Shown here in pieces: positions 26,398 to 38,609 of a stretch of DNA of 64,000 bases (positions within the stretch are counted from its first letter, which is position 1; each line of letters opens with the position of its first letter). The notes beneath the pieces were generated by a model. It worked only from the letters and a program-made list of their open reading frames with translations. It was not told the DNA's origin and did no database searches. This DNA is from Gymnogyps californianus (Eukaryota > Chordata > Aves > Accipitriformes > Cathartidae): assembly GCF_018139145.2 (NCBI RefSeq), contig NC_059485.1, positions 16,243,698 to 16,307,697 on the forward strand, written 5' to 3'. A program made the position numbers and the translations under genes.

Positions 26398-27671
26398 CTG
26401 GTGAAAGAAACCAAAACCATGCATCTGTCCTCTCAGCATTACCAGGCATCCCACTTCCCTAACCTTGTGCAATAACTGTTTCACAAAATGAACTTCCCAG
26501 TGCGTGTGAACCTTTAATGTAATAGCATAGCTCAGTGTTTTAGCAGAGGCAATACTGCATGTTGCACAAACACCACTAAGGGAACATTATTATGGCACAG
26601 GAGAAAACTTAGGAGTTGCTAGGCCTCATAGCCAAACTGCCACCACTCTCTAATAACACTGTACTTCATCCTCTTAAAAGGTATCAATAGTCAAACTTGT
26701 ATATACAGCTCCCAAGTGAACTCAACTCTTCCATTTGCTGACAGTCCCTCACCGCTTTCCCTTTGCCTTGTTCAGAGCATCCAGTGATGATTCCAACCAC
26801 CTCTGGAGGTGAAATTTTTATCTGGGATTTAGACATCAGTTACATATCTTCAGTAAACAGGTCACTCAGGTTTTTCTATGAAATACATAACAAGCTGATC
26901 ACCTTCCAGCAGCATCACACAATCCCACTACAGTGACCAAGAAGTTGAAGACCATATTGGCCCATAATTTATTTCAGCCACACAGTTGGGGTTTTTTCTG
27001 GTTTTTGTTTGGTTGGTTTTTTGTTAAAAGATTCCCTGCTAAGAACAATCCACACTGAATATCCCCCAAGGGAACAGCTTTAGCAGCTACCTTATATACA
27101 GGTTATGGACATTAAGTCCTGAGACACCAAACAGTAGTTCGTATCACAAATATATTTGGCCTTTTGTCCAAACTGACCCATCAACTAGGAAGATTAAGGA
27201 TCTTGGAAAGTGATCTTTGGGGCAAAATTCATCTGTCAACAGATAACCAGAAGATATGAATTCAGTTTAGACTTCTTGGCTCTATTATAAAATGAAATAT
27301 TTTTTGAGAAAAAAAAGTCACCATTCAGCATATTGTAAGGGTTGGAAGTGGCTGCCTAATGCTGCAATGATCTAGGACAATTAGGGAAATTAGAATACAG
27401 CTCAGGACAATGTAACAGAATGACTACTAACAACTGATGGTGGGTTATGGAAAATAAGCATGGTCCAACTTGAAGTGATTTTTGATTGAAGTTTTGGAGT
27501 TCCACTTATTAAAAAAATATTTATAATATAAATCAACCACTCTGGAGTACTAACATACATATCCAGATTGGTTTAACTGCACAGCTACACAGCACACTTT
27601 AAAATGAATTAAAAGTGATCACATAGGGGAAAAAAAGGGGCAGAGTCATTCCAATTAAGATACCTCTACCG

Positions 27672-27800
27672 TTATGTCCCACAAGGATCTGTTCTTCCAT
27701 TAATATTATTCAGGGATTTTTTTCAATGAATTGGGGAAATGAGTAGGTATAAATCAAGTCACTGGTAAATTTTCAGACAACTTAAATCAAATAGCAGTGA
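27672..27800 (+). mobile_element. Degraded CR1-type LINE fragment (reverse transcriptase region)
   Basis: Plus-strand translation from about 27679 gives PQGSVLPLILF, which matches the conserved PQGSVLGPxLF block of LINE reverse transcriptases. About 100 bp further on, KFSDNLN recalls the KFADD motif. The rest is decayed, and neither end can be placed exactly. It lies in an intron, opposite in orientation to the host gene. Confidence 0.5.
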
Positions 27801-29374
27801 TAAATTCTGGGCTTGTCTGACAGAAACGCACTTCCATATGGACAAACACAGAATCAGTCATGGCAAAAGCAGGATGAGGGTATAGTTCTGCTCAGCAGCA
27901 CCGTACCAACAAGTTCACTATCTCATTCGCAGTTGTTGGTAAATGAACCTGAAATCCAAAGCAGAGCGGTACCTAAACCACTGAAATATTAACAGGGGAC
28001 CATCCAGCAGAATCAGCTTTCTTCAAAAGTGTTGAACTTGCAAAGAGCCAGAGAGGGTGGAGATTAATTATTTCAGATGGGGAACACAGACCTTCAAGAT
28101 GGAAAAAAAGTACATGGATACAGTTACTTAGTTTGTCCAGAAGAAGGTGATGACTTTGTTCCCATTGTGGGAGTCAGTAAGATCTGGTGCAACAAGCCTA
28201 TACAGGCCAGGGTGTGCAGTTGGGCAAATTCCAACTGCAGGAAAGTATGTATTTTTTTAGTGAGAATAATTAGCTACTGCAAGAAATTTACCTGGGGATT
28301 TGAAGAATTGTCCATGACTTGAAGCCTTTAATCAACAATGGCTGTTTTTAAAAAAATTATGTGTTCTAGCTCAAACAGAAGTTACGGAGTTAGTACTAAC
28401 TTTTAACAGAAACCAGGGTCTAACAGTCAATTCTGGCCTTGAACTCTAAGAGCGGTCTAGATATTAATGGCCAAGAGCATCATGCCTTTGTGTAACACGT
28501 ACTTAGAGACATTTAGAAGAAAATATTGTCACGTAATCAAGAACTACTATGCCTGCAACATTTGGAAACCAACCTGTAGCGAGAGGAAGAAATTTTGTTC
28601 TGCTGCTTTTCCAAGAATCAGTCTTTTTTTAAATCTAATGCAACAGCTTTCCACAATGTCATTATTTATTTTAATTTAAGTAAAGAGTGATTAATTGCTC
28701 AAGCAGCATTCCTTCCATTTTATATAGACTCTTAATTCACAGTTTCTAAACAGTCAATGATTTTGCCCACTGGAGACAGTGAAAAGATTAGGGTTTTCAG
28801 TTGAAATATATATTTTCATTAAAGAAAAAACCTCTCAGCATCTCAGAATAGATGTTACTTCACCAATGTATTATTGATCAGAATGCTTACTTTCCATTTA
28901 GTTGTGGCCCAACTCAAGGAACTAACATAATCTCAGTGTGGTGACAGTTTGGAATTTTACATACTAAATCCATTCATATTTTTTGTGATTAGCCTTCAGT
29001 TTTTGGAGAAGAACATTCACTGAAAATATTACATGTTGAATACACTGTACTTTTCAACTAGTAAAACAAACATTCATACTCTGACAGTTGTTTATATACA
29101 CATTATGTCAAATACAAGAAAATACCCTTTTAAAGCACATGTGTAATTAAACAAAAAATGGCTATGCAGCCTGTCTCACTGCCTCTCTTTCTTCCACCCT
29201 TCTTCCAGTGTACCTCAGTCACGACCTATTTCTCCCCCATTGTTCTAATTCTGTATGAGCAAAAGCCTGTCAGTGTACAGCTGCAGCTGTTCTTCCTATA
29301 AGTATATTCTTTACTCAGCTCCAGCACAATTTTGTGTCCTGATCAACCACAAAAATACAGTTACCGCACCTTAC

Positions 29375-29411
29375 CAGAAACTGCCAACCACCTCTTATTC
29401 TTGCTGGGACT
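29375..29411 (-). CDS. Candidate internal coding exon (SPSKNKRWLAVS)
   Basis: This 37-nt exon has acceptor CCAGCCCTGTTTAG and donor TCTG|GTAAGG, both good. It encodes SPSKNKRWLAVS from phase 0. A second acceptor-like site only 36 nt downstream cannot be used together with this exon, because the intron would be too short. Confidence 0.45.
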
Positions 29412-29700
29412 CTAAACAGGGCTGGCCTATCACACCCAGTTACAGAGTAGTGTCTTTGGATATTGAAACACAGGGACTAGCATAATGAATATAAAATAAT
29501 TTGATTTTTTTGACCAACACAAAGCATGTAATTAGTGCTCGCTAAATAGGATGGTAGAAGAAAGCAACTCTGACCCACTATGCTATAGATTAGTACAAAT
29601 TTACTGGATGAAATTCAATCCTTGCTGTTTGTGGAAGTTTTACTCTGCCATGAGTTCACTTAAGGCTATGCATATTTATGTGGCATTTGCACTAGTAAGG

Positions 29701-29814
29701 CTAAGCCCCAGTTAAAAGAAACAAATGTTCAATAGAAAGCACTAAATCAGATTCAGGCTAAGGCCCAGTTAAGAGAAACAAATGCTCAATAGAAAGCACT
29801 AGATCAGATTCGGG
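29701..29814. repeat. 57-bp tandem duplication
   Basis: Two adjacent 57-bp copies (29701-29757 and 29758-29814), each starting CTAAG and ending ATCAGATTC(A/G)GG, differ at five positions. This is a recent local duplication inside an intron; it has no open frame and no splice sites of note. Confidence 0.9.
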
Positions 29815-30254
29815 TATCAACAAGAATATCAGTAAGAAAGATGCAACCAGCATTTAAAAAACACAGATCATTACTAGGGTAGTATTTGACAATACATCAC
29901 ATTTTTCACCTTCAGATCTCACAGAAATGGTCCATGCTATGCAGCCTTCCAACATCTGCAGTCATTCTGACTTAGAGCAAATGCAGAAATAAGAATTTTA
30001 AGTGGCTATGAGCTTACACGTTATTTGAAATTCTCATCTTAAAGAAACCTTGAAATACCATCTTACAAAAATCCCTAATTGTTAAGATCAGAACAAGGAG
30101 ACTGAATAGATAACACTGCTTCTCTAAAACAGGAATTTACCACACTATTCATGGACATTAACAATAATAGAAACTTTGTGAAAGCTTTAAAATTTTTCCT
30201 CATCTCCTTACTATCAAAGGTAACCAATACCACCAAAATAATTACAGGAGCTGG

Positions 30255-30423
30255 GGAGATACAGAGCCCTTTAAGTGTACACTATTAATGACTGATCCTA
30301 TTCTGCCTTTGCTCAACTATTCAAGGTCATTATGACCTTGGGAAAACATAGAGCCCTTTAAGTTTATGCCAGTGATGGCTGATTCTGTGGTGTCCCTCCT
30401 CAATTAAAGGCCATTATGACCCT
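30255..30423. repeat. Diverged tandem duplication, period about 85 bp
   Basis: Two adjacent units (about 30255-30339 and 30340-30423) share GAGCCCTTTAAGT near the start and AGG(T/C)CATTATGACC near the end, with diverged middles. This is older than the 57-bp duplication 450 bp away. Confidence 0.75.
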
Positions 30424-32243
30424 GCACAATTCTTGCTAGCCTTCAGGCAACAACACTGAGCAAGAAACACACCACAGATTCAACTTTGTTCTCCTTTAGC
30501 AGCCTTTGCTTTCTTACAGCAATGAAGGATAACTAAAGGTTTCAGATGTTATCTCTGAGTCACAGGTTGGGAATCACTGGTCTTAACAGCTGAAGCCTGG
30601 AACCTGAGCAGCTAGAGCATTTCAGATAATCACTTGCTATATAGCCTTGACAAGTATGTGCTTCTCTTTCCCTTCACCCTTTGACTTGTCTGTCTCATTA
30701 CCAACTAGTTAAAGAAAAAAAATTTTTTTCTTTAACTAAGTGAAGGACCAGAGTTGTGTGATTTCCTAGGGATCCTAAGCTATCTGTAATACACAGTAAC
30801 ATTTGAAGCATAATGATCCACAACACAGTCTACACTTCCTTGCAACTACCCGAGACAGCAGAACAGAAACATTAACATTCTATAGCATTATCAGACAACT
30901 CTGCATAACGGCTAGTGTAATATGGCTGAAATGGATTCTATTGTAAGCATGCAGAAAGAAAAAAGCAGGCAAAAGAAAGATAGATTTATATAGATTTATA
31001 AGAATTATTGTGCTTAGGAAGTCTTTTTCACTTCAAACAAGTTTTGCTTTCAGGACTAGAATTAAAGTGTCCTTTCCAAGGACTGCAACTACCAACATGT
31101 CCTCTCCCACCACTTCTCATTGATGTGTGAATCTTAGATGGGCCTTTATTAATTTAATCTCAGCAAAACTAATTGAAAATTACTTCATTATCTACCACTC
31201 ACAGTCAATGACATTACGTTAAGCTACTCAACTGTTGTATTTTCCTACACCAAGCTACTAGAAGATTCCTGTTAGTAACCAGCTTGCTTCACAACTGTTG
31301 AAAAAGTGAAGTCCACTTTGATAATAGCTTAGGATGCCAGAAGGAAAGAGTTCAGGACACAAGACAACTATCAAAAGTAGATATTCCATATTCTTAATTT
31401 AAAGGACAAGTTCCTTTCTAGTCTAGACAAGACTGTAACTCCTTGGGCTGTTTAAGAACTGCACAGCAGACAAAGCATTAGAATACATTAAGTGCTTTCT
31501 CTAGGGAGAAATTACATGGGTGGCAGTGCATCAGATACTACAGTCTAATTTAATAGAACAAAATAGGCAACTCTAGTAATAATGCACTCACAAATGAGTT
31601 TGAACATTGAGTACTCCACAGAAAAGGGAAAGCTAGTGAAGCACCAGCCTGCTTCCATTTGGAATTTTTGCATAGCTTCTATGGCATATTCCCCATTGTT
31701 TCAATCCAGGCTAATGGCCGAGACTGCAAACATTAAAAAACCCCAAAACATCCAGAAAGTTAATAAGTTATTAATTTCTAAATCATAAAGACTTGAAATA
31801 AAAATATTTTTCATAATGACTGGGGGATTATTCAACGCACACTAACCTATATTGGGTTACAGAAAGACAGTAGCAAATAAAAGCAATGCATAAATAATTT
31901 CATATCTCTACTAATTCAACTCTGTAGACCAGAAGTGTCTTCTTTTGCACTTCAGAAGATTTTAATGCATTTTGGTTGTAATTTCAATCAATAGTAATAT
32001 TCTAGTTGCTCTACAAAAATTACAGAATTAGGTAATTGATTATTCAAATTGAGACAGAAATGTTTTGTGAATGTTCCTTATTGGTGAAATTAAACTTCCA
32101 ATGGGTAAATACAAAGGGCTTATGCTACTCTTGGTTGCAATTGTGTGTTACAAATCGCCAGTCATTCACTGAATAAAATGAAATTTCCCCCATGTCAAAA
32201 CAATCAGGCAGTCCATACGAAGTCTTTAGTTTTGTACACTTAC

Positions 32244-32273
32244 CCCCTGCCATCTAGTGATCTGTCCTAATAA
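32244..32273 (-). CDS. Candidate internal coding exon (LLGQITRWQG)
   Basis: This 30-nt exon has an excellent acceptor (TTAACATTTTTACTGTAG) and a near-perfect donor (GGGG|GTAAGTG). It encodes LLGQITRWQG, phase 0 in and out. The other two frames contain stops. Confidence 0.5.
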
Positions 32274-32837
32274 CTACAGTAAAAATGTTAAAATAGGGTC
32301 ATCCATAAGCGTCTATTTCTGCTGCCTTTAGTTGTCTTAGCCAATTCCTTACTGCAGTTATTCCCGCTCAAGTCACAGTGATGCTGTTTACCGATGTGGG
32401 CATTAACCAGCAGAAGGTTAACAGGAGGATGAATCCGTTTCAGAGAGAACATTTTCCATCGACTTGTTCTTGGACTCGGAATCAAGTCCAACCCAATTTT
32501 TGAAGATCATTTATTCACACCTTTCTCAAAAAGGCTCCCTTATTAGCATTTAGCAAATATTCCTGTGGAAGTAACTCCAGCAGCTTATATCAATACCACC
32601 ACTCACTTCAAAGAATTATCTCCTTTCTTTCCATTTCTAAAGACAAATAATTATGCCCCTGTCCTGGATCACAGAATTTGATTGTGTTCCAAAGCAAAAC
32701 AACAAAAACATTAATTCCAGCATATATCACAGTTTGCCTAACAAGTCAATAGACTAAATCCTTAAGTTATCCTCTAAATTTAGGCAACCAGACCCAAAAA
32801 TAGGCAAGTGAGGAATGGCAGACGTAGACTGCTTTAC

Positions 32838-32923
32838 ACAACATGTTCCAAATGTCATGCTATTCAAAAATGTTTCAAATTTATGGTGTCCTCCTAGAAG
32901 AGGTCCATTCCCTTCTATAACTT
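32838..32923 (-). CDS. Internal coding exon (VIEGNGPLLGGHHKFETFLN...)
   Basis: The acceptor is excellent (ATCCTTTTATCCTCAG). The only open frame encodes VIEGNGPLLGGHHKFETFLN then SMTFGTCC, and stays open for another 25 codons to a TAG. The donor chosen is TTGT|GTAAAG (86 nt, ending on a codon boundary). A weaker donor further on, inside the open stretch, is possible. Confidence 0.62.
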
Positions 32924-33162
32924 CTGAGGATAAAAGGATCTCAATAGATTTAAACAATATTAGGAGGAGGGAAAAAACCTAAACTGCAGCCTGACAGTAG
33001 AGTGCTTCAATCTGCTTAGGACCCAGAAAGCCAAAAGTCAGCACCTTAAATTGGACTCTCAATCCAGTATGGACCCACCATCCCAGGTTCTCCCTTTCTA
33101 AACATGATTCCCCTTCAAAGTAATATTCATAAATATGATCAAGAGCACAAAGCCATGTACAC

Positions 33163-33208
33163 TGTCCTGGTTTCCGCTGGGATAGAGTTAATTTTCTTCC
33201 TAGTAGCT
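33163..33208 (+). mobile_element. 46-bp fragment of the LTR 5' end
   Basis: TGTCCTGGTTTCCGCTGGG and the following bases to TAGTAGCT match the first 46 bp of the LTR at 6616 with only a few differences, then homology stops abruptly. It is a truncated LTR copy in the same (plus) orientation, in an intron. Confidence 0.8.
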
Positions 33209-33947
33209 AAGGAAACAAGTTTTCTTAATAAACCAACTGTAAGGAGCAAATAAGTTTTCTAAAACAAGAAAGTCTATATGAGAAACTGCATTAACACAGT
33301 GTAAAGTTGCATGGCAATGCACAGAAAGGTCAAACTGTCATACTTCAGATCCACTTAGACTTGACTCTATGCTGATGCATATATTTCATGTAAAAGACTT
33401 GAGTTATTGAGTCAAAACTACTTTTCATATAGCCCAAGCTAAATATAAAAGAAATGTGCATTTCATTTGTCTAGATTAATATCATTTTCATATTCAATGC
33501 CTCCTTATATCTTTGCTGTTTACCTCAAGTACTTGCATGACAGCAGCTCACACTGCTAAAGGCACATACTAAAGTTTGTGCAGTGAATTCAGATGCAGGG
33601 TTCAGTTCCTATATCCTCACCTGGTCTTTATAGAGCTTTTAATTTGATACTGTGAATCCAGACCTGTCCCTCACATGAGGGAATGTTATCTTGCACTGAA
33701 CATTAGGCCTTTGAAGTTCCAAGCTCGTATCTTAACTCCTAGAAAATCTTTCCTGTCCTCCTGAGAAATAACCTTTTAAATGATCAGCTTTCCAAGGTGT
33801 GTTCTTCTACAGTTTGGGAATACTGGTATACCAGCAAAGAGCTGAAGCAAAGTGCTTCTATCAAATGGGCCCAGTACAAATTTAACATGAAGCAGTAGTC
33901 AGATGTTAGGGAACAATGAAAGAGGGAAGGCTTCTCTTATGCTTAAC

Positions 33948-34000
33948 CATAGTCTGGCCAGACCAGGCATCCAGGATCTAGGTACCACATGATAGTGCCA
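33948..34000 (-). CDS. Internal coding exon (GTIMWYLDPGCLVWPDY)
   Basis: This 53-nt exon follows a superb acceptor (CCTTCTATTCTCCACAG). In phase with its neighbours it encodes GTIMWYLDPGCLVWPDY. The donor ATG|GTTAAG is weaker. Another frame is also open, so phase decides. Confidence 0.5.
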
Positions 34001-34168
34001 CTGTGGAGAATAGAAGGAAAGGCCACAGGAACTGGAGTGAATCTTCATTCCAAAAATGTCTCATGCAGGCAGTGATGAGCATGGGAAAAGCATGCTAAAA
34101 ATTTAATCCGACGTGAAAGGTAGTTTCCCTGTATTTCAACTGACCCAAAATTCCCAACAAATTACTAC

Positions 34169-34211
34169 CTGCCTTTAAAGATTAAGTATTTAAGGAGTGT
34201 ATCTCCCTGCA
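34169..34211 (-). CDS. Candidate internal coding exon (QGDTLLKYLIFKG)
   Basis: This 43-nt exon has acceptor CATTACTTCTTTGAAAAG and donor GCAG|GTAGTA. The other two frames contain stops; this one encodes QGDTLLKYLIFKG. It starts and ends with two bases of split codons. Confidence 0.52.
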
Positions 34212-34446
34212 CTTTTCAAAGAAGTAATGGCAAGGTTCAATTTCTTCTGTATGCAAAGATGAGGACATCACATAGCATGCCACGTCTTCCCATCTAAACT
34301 GTATTCAAAATATCTATTAACATCTGAGATTTAGAAGGCTGGATTTGTCCCATGCTACAAGTTTAGTGTAGTCAATTCTTCAGAGTTGATCAGCAAAAGC
34401 AGTTTTCTCCTCCTACAAAAGTATTAAAGAACAATTTTTCATATAC

Positions 34447-34485
34447 TTTTCTCGGATTTTCTTTTACAACATGACAGTCCCAAAA
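34447..34485 (-). CDS. Candidate small coding exon
   Basis: This is a 39-nt exon with acceptor ACATCTTCATTGCAG and donor AAAA|GTATAT. In the phase demanded by the next exon it encodes LGLSCCKRKSEK; phase 0 would read FWDCHVVKENPRK. The frame is therefore uncertain. Confidence 0.42.
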
Positions 34486-35318
34486 CTGCAATGAAGATGT
34501 TACTTTTGATGTTAACAATGAAAAGTTGCAATTTTTCTTCACTGTACTTCTATACTTTCCTCTTTTCCAAGTCTTCAAAGGCAATTTTTGCAAAAATTTG
34601 AGAGTGCTTTAATTCCCAAATGCATTATGTCTTTCTGAAAGTTGTTTAAAGGGATAAAAGTTCAAGCTCTCCCCTACACATTCCTGCACAGGTGACATTA
34701 CAGATGAAAACACAGTTAAGCCTGCTGGATGCTATATGAACACTAGAGAAGTCAAACCAAACTCAGGAATTTGGTCTTGTTCTATAAATTTTGCACAAAT
34801 GTTTAGAGGAAAAGAGTTTTGTTTGTAACAAAGCAGACATTATGAATACAGAAATATCTTTACACCAAAATCCAAACAACCTTCACCAGGCCACATGGAC
34901 TAACAGTTGGTTAAAGAGAGACCAAACAAGACTGTATCCTTTAAGTACAAGGATACATGGATTACAAAGATACACACTCTTAATGATCATAACTCATAAC
35001 TCGTATAAGCTAGTCAGGGGAAAAACACGTCTATCGGCCTGAAAAAAAATCATTACTTGCATGCTTACTTCTTCACATGCTTTCGATTTCAGTAAATACT
35101 ATTTTACACTAAATTAATAATTTCCAGTATGTGCTGGAGCATGGGTAGGGTGACAATCAACCACAGGACATCATGTAGTGACAGTTATGGTCATCATCCA
35201 GGCATACAAAAGGTAGATTGAATTCTACAGAGACCCTAGTTAAATACTTTTACCCAAACTTTTGATGAAAAGGGGTGACTCATCAGCTCTTCCAATGCTA
35301 ATTCCCCACCATCTGTAC

Positions 35319-35347
35319 CAAATGAGAAATTTTTAAGTTGAACCTTA
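35319..35347 (-). CDS. Candidate small coding exon
   Basis: This 29-nt exon has acceptor TGCAATCTTTGTAG and donor TTTG|GTACAG (moderate). It encodes KVQLKNFSF in the chosen phase. A second frame is also open. Confidence 0.4.
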
Positions 35348-36867
35348 CTACAAAGATTGCATTCCATTTTGTTTGAACCAAATACTTCATTCTGATGCTA
35401 TGCCAAAAAGAAACATTACAGAGGAAAAAATTACGTGGCCTTAGACTATGTAATTCACACCTGCTGTGAGCAGTTTCCTCACTATAAATGAAAGTAAAAA
35501 GAGAAGGCAAGAAGCAAATTTTAATAGATGTCTAAATTAACAATTACAGTTTTACCCCAGGTTACTACATTAACTAGCTACTAGTACTAAGTGAAGGAAT
35601 CATTCCAGATACCACTGCAAACTAGTTGTTGGCAAATGCAGCCCTTCGTTCCCATGGCAAACAAAACTGCTCTGTCCAGTGAAGCTAGTGGCAGAAAAGT
35701 CCTTCTGCAACCAACTTCTGCACAGCAGCAGCTACTGTTATAAATACACAATGCCAAGTAAATGCCCAGAAGTATTATGCATCATTTCACAAGCATAAAA
35801 TATAGATGGTGTTTGCATTCTCTCATAATACAAGATTTCATAGGAAGTGGAGTAATGAGTTACAGCAGACGACCTAGGTAGACTTCTTTCTTCTAAACCT
35901 AAGAATGGATGTTGAATCAGGCAAATAGCAGTAGAATAAAGAAACAGCACACTTACTGTGCTGATTTTTATTACTAGTCCAAAAATGAGTCAAAGTCTAT
36001 AATTTTTTTTAATGTCCTTCTTTAAAATAGAAGACATAATGGACTATTAGGAAATGTTCTTCCAATGCATGCATTGATTACCCATACCACTATGCCTATT
36101 AAAATAAAGATTCTTCTAAGCACGGAAATGAAGTCATTCCAGTGTTTCCTAAGGGCACACCGTCCATCTTTTCCAGCAGCTTGCTCTCTACAAGGTGACA
36201 GACACTTACAGTGATTGTTGAACAAGTTTTTATTGTTTTTAGAAAGAGTTTTATGTTAACAGAATTTCAAATGTCACATAATTTATTTCTAATAATGTCT
36301 CCAACTCAGACACACTGCTTTAAATGGGAAGGGGAAAAACGTACTGGAACTTACACAAAATTTAGTGCAACATCCCAAGCAAGAGTCCATTGAAGTGAGT
36401 GGAAAGAATATTGAGCTTTGATGAATTTTGAATCAAATTCAGTTTAATTTAAGAATTATTATAAGAACTATGTTTTTATTACAAAAACTATTTAAGAATA
36501 GTTTTTCAGGAGAGACAAACAATGAAATAATTGCTCATTATCACATTTGCTTTGTTAATATTTTAGCAACCCCCGATGAAAAGTCAGAATATAGTGTTGG
36601 AGCAGATATACACAGGTCCTTGAAAGGACAAAAAAAGGACAGGTATCCATCACCACAGAACTTTCCTGTAGTGGTTGAACATTAATAAGGGAGTAAACCA
36701 AGCCTCACAAATGGGGTAGAGCCCAGTGATTTAGGTATGCACCATTCTAGTCTACTTTCTAAAATTGATCCCTCAAAAGACAAAGTAAACTTATTCAATT
36801 AAGGCTTATTTTTCAATAACTTCTTAATTAAATATTTAGTAAGATGTACTATCAAAAAGACTTTTAC

Positions 36868-36922
36868 CCCAACCCATAGTAGTATTCAGATGATACTGAA
36901 TGGAATGGATTTAAAGCCTTTA
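36868..36922 (-). CDS. Internal coding exon (KALNPFHSVSSEYYYGL)
   Basis: This is a 55-nt exon after an outstanding pyrimidine tract (TCTGTTTTTTTTCTGAAAG) with donor TTGG|GTAAAA. The only open frame encodes KALNPFHSVSSEYYYGL, phase two in and two out. Confidence 0.55.
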
Positions 36923-37252
36923 CTTTCAGAAAAAAAACAGACAAAAATAAGGGTTATGGTTTAACCAATTAACTTGCCCGTATATCGTATATCTTTGGGA
37001 AAAAATAAATCTCTCTACCAGAACAAGAGTGCTACTTTGATATCTGAGAGTTAAAAAGAACATGCCTTCATAAGCATTGGAAACACAAAACGTAGACTTA
37101 TACTGAAGTGCAACTATATGCAGTTACATGGACTGATAGAGACTTTTGCTTGTATAAGCTGACACTCTAGACACATTTTAAATACTTTTGTAAGTCAGGA
37201 AAACTGTTGCATTTAGAGATGACCTTCCACCAGAATTAACTAAGTAAACTAC

Positions 37253-37282
37253 CTTTCAAATTACTTAAAAATGTAAATCCTA
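37253..37282 (-). CDS. Candidate small coding exon (GFTFLSNLK)
   Basis: This 30-nt exon has a strong acceptor (AATGCTCCACATTTCAG) and a strong donor (AAAG|GTAGTT). The only open frame encodes GFTFLSNLK. Confidence 0.48.
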
Positions 37283-37539
37283 CTGAAATGTGGAGCATTT
37301 ACTTGACTCCTCATTTGAAGAGGAGTATCAATTCAGGAAATCAATCCCAGAGAAAAAAAAACATTTCAGAAAACTTCTAGATAAAACCTGTACCCTAAAA
37401 TTTCCAGCAGCTGCTAAGTGAATTCTAGAAACTATACTCTCACTGTATAATGACTTAAACAGGAAACATCTGCACCCAAGACATTTCCCACTCCCCTTCT
37501 GATTGAGGGAAGCAGCTAGTATGTGTCCAGGAAAAGTAC

Positions 37540-37579
37540 CTGGCCCAAATTGCACCATCAGAGAAAAAGCTTCAGCTTG
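37540..37579 (-). CDS. Candidate coding exon (QAEAFSLMVQFGP)
   Basis: This 40-nt exon lies inside a 124-codon open frame. The donor is CCAG|GTACTT and the acceptor is GGATTCCCAG (moderate). It encodes QAEAFSLMVQFGP from phase 0, following the phase 0 end of the 38.61 kb exon. The 5' boundary could lie further out. Confidence 0.45.
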
Positions 37580-38296
37580 CTGGGAATCCATATGTTCGCC
37601 CCCTCTCCCCCCCAGTTTTCTGCTATGCCTCAGAAACCTGCTGACAGGCACAGCAGCTGAGCTAAATAGCCAGTCAGAAAACACTGACAAAGTTAACCTC
37701 ATATAAAGATCTGGTAACAGTGATATTTACATAGACAACTGTTCAGCAGCTCTTTTTTGCTAAATCTCAACAGATGACATTTGCTCTCTCACCAGATGAG
37801 ATCTCTAACCACCAACTCTCCACTTCCCTGGAGGCTCTACCCTCTCCCCCAGCTTTAAAATAGTATTCCACAACATAAATGCAGTTGAAAGTCTGAATGG
37901 ACAGACTGATAAACAACCCAAAATGTCCAATTCCATGTATCAACTGTTACTCAATTTCTAAACAGACAGAGCGCTGAAAAACAAGCTTTAGCAGTTAATA
38001 CTCCTTCTCCCCTCATCCCCCCCCCCCAAAATCACTTCCCTGACAAACATTTTGCAAGCAGCTAACAGCAAGAGCCAGATTAAAATACACACTCCTACAC
38101 TAAAAAGCATGTACCCAAGATAAGAAACTGAAGAGTAACATTCTTATAATCTCAGTGAGACAGGACACTTGATTGCATTCATCCTACACTACTTGATGCC
38201 CAATTACCAACTTCAGGATGACAAATAATTTCAAAAGGTAACCTCCCAGCCCTTCCCCCTTTACCCAGCTCAGGGCCACTGAAGATCCTTACTTAC

Positions 38297-38609
38297 ACTT
38301 TTGCCTTCACCGTCTCCTTCGGGCACGGGCTCTTCTCTGCCTAAACAAGGCATTATTTCTTCTGCTGCTGCTCCTCTGTCCTTCCCAATGTTTCCTCCCT
38401 CATTCCCCAGCTTCAACCTCTTTCCCTCAGGTTGAGAATCATCCACCTCCTCCCTTCTCATCTTGCCATCTCTGCCTCGCTGCTTCACCACGTCTTCTGG
38501 GCTGTCACAGGAATTTGACATTTTTAAAGTGTTATAGACTTTAAAAGACTGATGAAGCTGCCTTTTTGAAGGGGATTTGGCTTCTGAGAGCTCCGATGTG
38601 CTCTCGCTC
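38297..38609 (-). CDS. Large charged exon with an NLS-like motif
   Basis: This is a 313-nt exon with a perfect donor (AAGT|GTAAGT). The frame is open through 104 codons: SESTSELSEAKSPSKRQLHQ, then SFKVYNTLK, MSNSCDSPEDVVKQRGRDGK, a basic/acidic stretch with PEGKRLKLG, and a Glu-rich tail ending GEGKS. The coding frame continues upstream of the internal ATG at 38521-38519, so that ATG is probably not the start, although it could begin a shorter isoform. The acceptor is the AG at 38611-38610 after TTAAATTTTTAAG; a second AG two bases earlier would shift phase. KRLKL flanked by basic residues suggests a nuclear signal (inference). This is likely a disordered linker. Confidence 0.75.

Noticed and set aside
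28891..28912. 22-nt minus-strand exon candidate with GTAAGC donor
   Set aside because: Fits after the 29.41 kb exon but then breaks phase with the next ones; the chain is complete without it.
32353..32383. 31-nt exon candidate (HHCDLSGNNC) with GTAAGG donor
   Set aside because: The exon at 32273 has a far better acceptor, and joining 32838 directly to it keeps phase. Including both would leave an intron of about 79 nt.
33621..33669. 49-nt exon candidate with an excellent CCAG|GTGAGG donor
   Set aside because: The exon at 34000 joins 32923 in phase without it, and no downstream exon fits its end phase.
36348..36395. Minus-strand frame SFHSLQWTLAWDVALNF with a GTAAGT donor
   Set aside because: CCATTGAAGTGAGTGG-type sequence resembles the tail of an ancient vertebrate interspersed repeat, and all acceptors are poor.
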